From Mycolicibacterium sp. J2 (GTDB lineage Bacteria; Actinomycetota; Actinomycetes; Mycobacteriales; Mycobacteriaceae), in contig NZ_JAPFPY010000003.1 of the NCBI RefSeq assembly GCF_026240945.1, positions 124,001-188,000 on the forward strand: a stretch of 64,000 nt of DNA, read 5' to 3'. The position numbers and the translations under genes are program-made. Of this stretch, positions 58,989-64,000 are shown in pieces. The first letter of the stretch is position 1, and every line of letters begins with the position of its first letter. The notes below the pieces were generated by a model that saw only the letters and a program-made list of their open reading frames with translations, searched no databases and was not told the origin of the DNA.

Positions 58989-60324
58989 AGCCCCTTCTCC
59001 TTTCCCAATCCGTGACGGCCCCGTTGAACGCGGCCAGTTCCACACGAGCGTTGTTGAGATAGTGCTCGACGACGTCGTCACCGAACGCCGCGCGGGCCAC
59101 CGTCGAGCCCGCGAACAGGTCGGCCGCCTCGGCCAGGGTGGTGGGCAGGCGCTGGGCGCCACCGGTGTAGGCGTTGCCGGTGCATGCCTCTTCCAGTTCG
59201 AGTCCTTCGTCGATGCCGTGCAGGCCGCCGGCGATCAATGCCGCGACCGCCAGGTACTGGTTCACGTCCCCGCCAGGGGCCCGGCATTCCATCCGCATCC
59301 CCTGCCCGTGCCCCACCACCCGAAGAGCGCAGGTGCGATTGTCCATACCCCACGCCACCGCCGTCGGGGCGAAGCTGCCGTCGGCAAAGCGCTTGTAGGA
59401 GTTGATATTCGGAGCATAGAACAGCGTCAACTCACGCAGAGTCGCCAGCTGGCCGGCCACGAAGCTGCGGAACATCGCCGACATGCCCTGCGGGTCGGCG
59501 TCGTCGGAAAAGACGGCGGCGCCGTCGGTGCCACGGAAAGAGACGTGGATATGACAGCTGTTGCCTTCCCGCTCATCGAATTTCGCCATGAAGGTCAGCG
59601 ATTTACCGTGCTGGTCGGCGATCTCCTTGGCACCGTTCTTGTAGATGGTGTGGTTGTCGCAGGTGACCAGCGCGTCGTCATAGCGAAAGGCGATCTCTTG
59701 CTGACCGAGGTTGCACTCGCCCTTGACGCCCTCGCAGTACATGCCGGCGCCCTCCATCCCGCGGCGGATGTCGCGCAGCAGCGGCTCCATCCGGGTCGAG
59801 GCCAGCATCGCGTAGTCGACGTTGTAGTCGGTGGCCGGTGTCAGACCGCGATAGTCGGCGGCCCAGGCCGCGCGGTAGGTGTCCTCGAACACCATGAATT
59901 CCAGCTCGGTCCCGACGAACGCGGCCAGCCCACGGTCGGCCAGCCGGTCGAGTTGCCGGCGCAAGATGCTGCGCGGCGCCTGGAGCACGGGACGACCGTC
60001 GGTCCAGGACAGGTCGGCCATCACCAGTGCGGTACCGGGTAGCCACGGCAACAACCGCAGGGTGCCGAAATCCGGGGTCATCACCATGTCGCCGTAGCCG
60101 GTCGCCCAACTGGAGATCGCGTAACCGTCGACGGTGTTCATGTCGACGTCCACGGCCAGCAGGTAGTTGCAGCATTCGGCCCCGTGGGCGGCGACCTCCT
60201 CGACGAACAGCCGCGCGGACACCCGTTTGCCGGTGAGGCGGCCCTGCATATCGGTGAACCCGACGATGACGGTGTCCACGTCCCCGTCGGCGACGAGACG
60301 CTCCAGCTCGAACTGCGTCAGCAT
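58975..60324 (-). CDS. glnA4: glutamine synthetase-like gamma-glutamyl-amine ligase (GlnA4 type)
   Basis: 449 residues. ATP-dependent ligase of the glutamine synthetase fold. The metal ligands Glu140/Glu142 are in FVGTELEFMVFED; KGECNLGQQEIAFRYDDALV and GNSCHIHVSFRG are catalytic segments; NRTCALRVVGHGQGMRMECR ends the ATP site. The adenylylation-site motif NLYDLP of true GS-I is missing. In Streptomyces related GlnA3/GlnA4 proteins glutamylate polyamines or ethanolamine, a better guess here than ammonia assimilation. ATG 60324 has a GAGGGAG SD. Divergent from the permease. Confidence 0.88.
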   Translation of the reverse strand: MLTQFELERLVADGDVDTVIVGFTDMQGRLTGKRVSARLFVEEVAAHGAECCNYLLAVDVDMNTVDGYAISSWATGYGDMVMTPDFGTLRLLPWLPGTALVMADLSWTDGRPVLQAPRSILRRQLDRLADRGLAAFVGTELEFMVFEDTYRAAWAADYRGLTPATDYNVDYAMLASTRMEPLLRDIRRGMEGAGMYCEGVKGECNLGQQEIAFRYDDALVTCDNHTIYKNGAKEIADQHGKSLTFMAKFDEREGNSCHIHVSFRGTDGAAVFSDDADPQGMSAMFRSFVAGQLATLRELTLFYAPNINSYKRFADGSFAPTAVAWGMDNRTCALRVVGHGQGMRMECRAPGGDVNQYLAVAALIAGGLHGIDEGLELEEACTGNAYTGGAQRLPTTLAEAADLFAGSTVARAAFGDDVVEHYLNNARVELAAFNGAVTDWERRRGFERL

Positions 60325-60397
60325 GCAGAACGCTCCCTCTCTACGACGAGAAGTCAACCATTACCGCCCTGTGACTACCGCAGGCGCGTTGTCTTCG

Positions 60398-60430
60398 ACG
60401 GTTATTCACCTACACATTTACACAACCGTC
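60398..60430. promoter_or_regulatory. inverted repeat in glnA4-permease divergent region
   Basis: GACGGTT (60397-60403) and AACCGTC (60424-60430) are perfect 7-bp inverted arms separated by 20 AT-rich bases. The site is between the divergent glnA4 and permease genes and could bind the cluster's GntR regulator. Function inferred. Confidence 0.4.
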
Positions 60431-60441
60431 ACCTCAAAGGT

Positions 60442-60470
60442 AGGACAGCAGACCAATAGGGGCCTATTCT
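60442..60470 (+). promoter_or_regulatory. permease promoter with embedded palindrome
   Basis: AGGACA (60442-60447) and TATTCT (60465-60470) are spaced 17 bp, a good -35/-10 pair for the permease gene, with +1 near 60477. The palindrome AATAGG-GG-CCTATT (60455-60468) overlaps the spacer and -10, so a bound repressor would block the promoter. A C5/G6 inverted repeat (60471-60475/60483-60488) follows in the leader. Confidence 0.5.
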
Positions 60471-60508
60471 CCCCCTAGATCCGGGGGGCCGTCGACAAGG
60501 AGACTGCT

Positions 60509-62077
60509 GTGCCAGAAGGCCACGAACTGCTGGACGAGGACGAACGGCATCTCGCCAGCCTCGGCTACACCCAGGAACTGCACCGGTCCTGGTCGAGTTT
60601 CTCCAACTTCGCCATCTCGTTCTCCATCATCTCCATCCTGGCCGGGTGTTTCACCTCGTTCGGCCTGGGCTGGAACAACGGCGGCCCGGCCGCCATCGCC
60701 TGGGGCTGGCCGATCATCGCGGTCTTCATCCTGATCATCGGGCTCTGCATGTCCGAGCTGGTCTCGGCATTCCCGACCTCCGGTGGAATCTATTGGTGGG
60801 CAGCCAAGCTCGGCGGCCCCAAGGCCGGTTTCTACACCGGCTGGCTGAACCTGATCGGCCTGATCGCCATCCTGGCGTCGGTGGCCTACGGCAGCGCCAC
60901 CTTCCTGGACCTCACGTTGAGCACCTTCAGCGAGAGCTGGGCGGCCGGCTACAGCCTGACCAGGGTGTTCATCATGTTCCTGGCCATCCTCGTGGTGGTC
61001 GCGGTGATCAACATCTTCTCATCGCACCTCCTGGCGGTCATCAACAACATCTCGGTGTGGTGGCACGTCTTCGGGGCGGTGGCGGTGATCGTCATCCTGT
61101 GGGCCATCCCCGCGCGACACGCCAGCTTCTCCACCGTGTTCGCCACCACCGTCAACAACACCGGCTTCTTCGGCGGCTCGACCTCGGGCCTGGCGTTCCT
61201 GTTCTTCGTGCTGCCCATGTCGGCGATCCTGACCCAGTACACGATCACCGGTTACGACGCGTCGGCGCACCTGTCCGAGGAAACCAAGAGCGCGGCCGAC
61301 GGTGCGGCCAAAGGCATTTGGCGGTCCATCTTCTATTCCGCGATCGGCGGCTGGATCCTGCTGCTGACGTTCCTGTTCGCGGTCCAGGATGTCGACGGGG
61401 TGACCGCCGGCGGTGGCGCGGTGGCCACCATCTTCACCCAGGCCATGGACTCGAAGTGGGTCGGCATCGTGCTGTTCATCTCGACTGCGGGCCAGTTGTT
61501 CTGCACCACCGCCTGCCAGACCAGCGCATCGCGGATGCTGTTCGCGTTCAGTCGGGACCGTGCGGTGCCCGGGCACCAGCTGTGGTCGAAGATCAACGCC
61601 AACCGGGTACCGGCCAATGCCGTGATGATCACCGCCGCGATCGCCGCCCTGCTGACGCTGCCGGCACTGGTCAAGGTGGACATCAACGGCGCCCCGGTGC
61701 CGGTCGCCTTCTTCGCCGTGGTCTCGATCGGCGTCGTCGGGCTGTACCTGTGCTTCGCGGTGCCGATCTATTACCGCTGGAAGGCCGGTGATTCGTTCCC
61801 GCTGGGCAAATGGAACCTGCGTGGCCACCACAAGTGGATGGCGCCGGTGGCCCTCGCCGAGATCATCATTACGTCGATCATCGCCATGTTCCCCACCTCG
61901 ATCGGCGGCGCGCCATGGGATGCGAGCTTCGAGTGGAAGTTCGTCAACTACACGCCGATCCTGGTCGGCACCGTGCTCGTGCTGCTGTACATCTACTGGC
62001 ATGTGTCCGTGAAGCATTGGTTCACCGGTCCGGTGAAGCAGGTGGACATCACCGGTGGGGAGTTGACGGACGCCTGA
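60509..62077 (+). CDS. APC-superfamily amino acid/amine permease
   Basis: 522 residues with 12 predicted transmembrane helices, amino acid/choline transporter (ACT) group. ELHRSWSSFSNFAISFSIIS opens helix 1, CMSELVSAFPTSGGIYWWAA is the substrate-site helix, and TGYDASAHLSEETKSA is the conserved loop after helix 6. GABA, choline, ethanolamine or polyamine uptake are the family choices; the facing glnA4 cluster favours an amine or GABA. GTG 60509 has the SD AAGGAG. Inner membrane. Confidence 0.9.
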   Translation: MPEGHELLDEDERHLASLGYTQELHRSWSSFSNFAISFSIISILAGCFTSFGLGWNNGGPAAIAWGWPIIAVFILIIGLCMSELVSAFPTSGGIYWWAAKLGGPKAGFYTGWLNLIGLIAILASVAYGSATFLDLTLSTFSESWAAGYSLTRVFIMFLAILVVVAVINIFSSHLLAVINNISVWWHVFGAVAVIVILWAIPARHASFSTVFATTVNNTGFFGGSTSGLAFLFFVLPMSAILTQYTITGYDASAHLSEETKSAADGAAKGIWRSIFYSAIGGWILLLTFLFAVQDVDGVTAGGGAVATIFTQAMDSKWVGIVLFISTAGQLFCTTACQTSASRMLFAFSRDRAVPGHQLWSKINANRVPANAVMITAAIAALLTLPALVKVDINGAPVPVAFFAVVSIGVVGLYLCFAVPIYYRWKAGDSFPLGKWNLRGHHKWMAPVALAEIIITSIIAMFPTSIGGAPWDASFEWKFVNYTPILVGTVLVLLYIYWHVSVKHWFTGPVKQVDITGGELTDA

Positions 62078-62086
62078 GCGCTCCGG

Positions 62087-62650
62087 CTACCACGTACTGG
62101 TGCGCATGACGATCTCGGTGGCGACCTGCGCGGTGGATTCACCGGCATTGCGCCGGCCGAGTAACTCCACCAGGCGGTACTCACCGTAGACGTAGCGCTG
62201 GCTGGCGACCCCCACCGCGTGCGCGGCGGGGTTGCTCACCAGCACGGTGGTGTTCATCTCGACCGGCGGGCAGGTCTCGTCGGGGATGACCCCGGCCTGG
62301 TCAGCCACCCGTGGGTGGCCTCGGTCGATCGCCACCAGGCCGATGAACCGGTCGAGCCGGGTCGCCGCCAGCCGCCAGGCCAGTTCACCGCCGAGGCGGT
62401 CCCCGACCAGCAGGCCCCACCGCACCCCGAGCGCGTCGAGCACCCCCACCACCACGTCGGCCGTCAATTGCGGATTGGGGTAGATGACGATGGTTCGCAG
62501 CGACGCGTTGTGCAACCGCTGGCACACGCCGTCGTAGGCCCGGGCACCGGGAGCCGCGGCGCCCAGCAGCACCACCACGCCGCCCTTGTCAGGACCGGCC
62601 ACCTCCACGGCGACGGGGACCCCGTCGACGGTCACCATGGTCGAAGGCAT
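62087..62650 (-). CDS. small alpha/beta-hydrolase-like protein with Asp at the nucleophile elbow
   Basis: 187 residues, about 80 shorter than a typical alpha/beta hydrolase. VVVLLGAAAPGARAYDGVCQ fits the oxyanion loop and GLLVGDRLGGELAWRLAA the nucleophile elbow, with Asp where Ser is usual. The lid and C-terminal His are not evident (IDRGHPRVAD is a candidate). It could be an inactive or dehalogenase-like homologue. ATG 62650 is exactly 7 nt after the last base of TAGCGT (leaderless). Convergent with the permease, 9 bp apart. Confidence 0.65.
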   Translation of the reverse strand: MPSTMVTVDGVPVAVEVAGPDKGGVVVLLGAAAPGARAYDGVCQRLHNASLRTIVIYPNPQLTADVVVGVLDALGVRWGLLVGDRLGGELAWRLAATRLDRFIGLVAIDRGHPRVADQAGVIPDETCPPVEMNTTVLVSNPAAHAVGVASQRYVYGEYRLVELLGRRNAGESTAQVATEIVMRTSTW

Positions 62651-62656
62651 TGGGTC

Positions 62657-62662
62657 ACGCTA
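62657..62662 (-). promoter_or_regulatory. -10 box of small hydrolase gene, leaderless
   Basis: Minus-strand TAGCGT with 6 nt before ATG 62650. Confidence 0.45.
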
Positions 62663-62712
62663 GGACATCAGCCGGTCGGACATGGCCGTTTTCGCCGTCT
62701 GCAACTCGGCTG

Positions 62713-63372
62713 TCAGCGCCGCGCGACACGGTTCGCTTGGTTGCCGACGATATCGAGGAAGGTTTGCGGCAGCGTGGCCCGGACCGGCACGGCGGGATCC
62801 GGCGTCGGGAAGGCGACCGCGAAAACAGCCATCCCGTCGACATTTTCGAACGACGAGTAGACGCTGGTGCGCTCCACGCCGAGCTGCATCGTTTGCTCGT
62901 AGACCAGCGCGCCGGGGCGGTCGGTGGCCAGCCGGGTGGTGGTCATCGGGATACCGGGCATGGACCGGTCGAAAAAGGTCTCATAACGCGCGCACCGTTG
63001 CGCGGTCGCAGTGATGCCGTCCAGATCCAGTTGCCAGCTCAGCACGGTCACGACGATGCGAGCGCCGTCATAGCTGACGCTGTATTTGGCAGCGCTGCCC
63101 GCGCCGCGTTCGGCGGAGGCGGCGATCACGCGCGTGAAACCGTCACTGCACCCCTCTGGGGTGGACAACATGGACGGCGGTCCACCGGCGCCGTCGGGCG
63201 CACCCGGTTGCTCGACGAGTCGGTCGTAGCGCACACCGGCCGGAAAATCCGCCGCGGTCAGCAGGACGTTCCGCAGCCTGGCCCCCGGCCAGGTCGCGGT
63301 CCCGGTCACCACGTCGCCGCAGCCGCCGACCACCAGGGCGGTCAACGCCGCCGCCACCAGCCGGGCCGTCAT
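62713..63372 (-). CDS. putative lipoprotein
   Basis: 219 residues. MTARLVAAALTALVVGGC is a lipoprotein signal with lipobox VVGGC. The exported domain (RNVLLTAADFPAGVRYDRLV, ATAQRCARYETFFDRSM, VYSSFENVDGMAVFAVAF) is not recognised by family; the LLTAADFPAG motif occurs in other mycobacterial surface lipoproteins. Two cysteines besides the lipidated one (EGCSDG, AQRCARY) could pair. ATG 63372 is exactly at +1 of a TAACCT box. Confidence 0.72.
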   Translation of the reverse strand: MTARLVAAALTALVVGGCGDVVTGTATWPGARLRNVLLTAADFPAGVRYDRLVEQPGAPDGAGGPPSMLSTPEGCSDGFTRVIAASAERGAGSAAKYSVSYDGARIVVTVLSWQLDLDGITATAQRCARYETFFDRSMPGIPMTTTRLATDRPGALVYEQTMQLGVERTSVYSSFENVDGMAVFAVAFPTPDPAVPVRATLPQTFLDIVGNQANRVARR

Positions 63373-63378
63373 CGCCCC

Positions 63379-63384
63379 AGGTTA
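63379..63384 (-). promoter_or_regulatory. -10 box of lipoprotein gene, leaderless
   Basis: Minus-strand TAACCT with 6 nt before ATG 63372. Confidence 0.45.
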
Positions 63385-63495
63385 CCGGCATCGGCCGAAG
63401 TGGCGGGGGTGCACCGTCGCGCGACCCGTGGGAGTGCGGTCAGCGAAAACCACTCCTGTTGTCCCGCTGCGGATTCCAGGTCGACACCGGTACGG

Positions 63496-64000
63496 TCAGG
63501 CGGGGCCGGTGGTCGAGGAGATCACCGGCCGCCGTGGCGGACCGTCCAGTAGCGCGAGCACCGCGTCGAGGTCGACATGCGCGGCCAGCGCGTCGGCCAT
63601 CACGTCCAGCTGCGCGTCCCGTCGGGACCGCACATCGGTGTCGTCGGCCACCACGAAGCCGGTGCAGCCGGCGGCCTGCGCCACCTCGGCGAGCCAGGGC
63701 CGGCGAATATCGTCGTTGTCCAGCAGTCCGTGCCAGTGCGTACCGAACACCGCACCGTCGCGAAGGCCGATGCCGAGCCAGTCCTGCGCACCGGAGCGAC
63801 GGACCTGACCGTGGTGGATCTCGTAACCGTGCAGCGGGGTCTCCCAGTGCCGCAGGGTTTTCTGCGGCTCGAAGACGATATCGGCGTCCAGCAGACCCAG
63901 GCCGTCCACCGCCCCGGCCCGCGACTCCACCGGATCGTCGATACGCCGGCACAACATCTGGAACCCGCCGCACACACCCAGCACCGGACGCCCGGCCCGC
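63496..64000 (-). CDS. cobQ: cobyric acid synthase CobQ, C-terminal part (N-terminus beyond window)
   Basis: The frame is open to the window edge, so only about 168 C-terminal residues are present. They hold the glutamine amidotransferase half: the Cys in [28 protein letters not shown], and [12 protein letters not shown] with the catalytic His. CobQ amidates four side chains of adenosylcobyrinate diamide, downstream of CobB and CobO. It lies about 12 kb from the cobB-cobO operon in this window. Ends at stop 63496-63498. Confidence 0.88.
   Translation of the reverse strand, partial: RAGRPVLGVCGGFQMLCRRIDDPVESRAGAVDGLGLLDADIVFEPQKTLRHWETPLHGYEIHHGQVRRSGAQDWLGIGLRDGAVFGTHWHGLLDNDDIRRPWLAEVAQAAGCTGFVVADDTDVRSRRDAQLDVMADALAAHVDLDAVLALLDGPPRRPVISSTTGPA

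Overview
The window is GC-rich actinobacterial DNA, almost certainly from a mycobacterium and probably a rapid-growing Mycolicibacterium-type species. The evidence is mycothione reductase, the PptT/PptH pair, EfpA, LppU and MntR/SirR, a BlaF-like class A beta-lactamase, frequent GTG/TTG starts and many leaderless promoters. From memory, gene order follows the M. tuberculosis H37Rv stretch from about Rv2763c to Rv2860c, with insertions and deletions. No database search was run. No rRNA, tRNA, CRISPR array, insertion sequence or cobalamin riboswitch was seen, and no intergenic gap exceeds about 300 bp.

Layout. 1-4.1 kb: a YcaQ-type winged-helix protein (cut by the window edge), dfrA-thyA (folate/dTMP), a dienelactone hydrolase, a CitE-like lyase and a small membrane protein. 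4.1-8.4 kb: an accessory block with a TetR regulator diverging from an ABC1/UbiB-like kinase that overlaps a cytochrome P450, plus a DUF1254/DUF1214 protein. 8.5-13.8 kb: a flavodoxin-like protein, a membrane protein and dapB; an epimerase; aldR/ald; a beta-lactamase. 13.8-20.4 kb: pepR, gpsI (PNPase), lppU, rpsO and ribF, with divergent mntR. 20.4-28.4 kb: a SRPBCC protein, truB-pptT-pptH, a DUF3558 protein with a CocE-type hydrolase, DUF1802 and DUF2277, echA16-like and deoC. 28.3-36.0 kb: the transcription/translation operon rimP-nusA-ylxR-infB-rbfA-nrnA-dinF. 36.2-44.2 kb: a small secreted protein and a DUF4439 protein, proS, a VOC protein, and two EfpA-family efflux pumps flanking a membrane-anchored esterase.

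44.2-51.3 kb: siroheme/cobalamin genes (cysG, cobB, cobO, a BchI-BchD-like chelatase) followed by an ElaA-like GNAT and mqo. 51.4-53.8 kb: an alpha/beta hydrolase and mtr. 53.8-62.1 kb: a Ni/Co permease with an ArsR regulator and a GntR regulator, then SDR, aldehyde dehydrogenase, PuuD-like amidotransferase and GlnA4-type ligase, divergent from an APC permease. The last group looks like a gamma-glutamylated-amine catabolic module. 62.1-64.0 kb: a small hydrolase-fold protein, a lipoprotein and the C-terminal part of cobQ.

The most useful observations are: a recurrent leaderless-promoter architecture that fixes many start codons (thyA among them); a divergent pair of leaderless promoters whose -10 boxes overlap; a KstR-like operator beside pptH and the DUF3558 gene; the amine-catabolic module with a palindromic promoter region; the ArsR-NiCoT pair close to cobalamin genes; and lppU and pptT, which appear to lack a canonical start where one is expected. 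No clearly novel multi-gene system was found; the best candidates are the TetR/ABC1-kinase/P450 block and the amine module.
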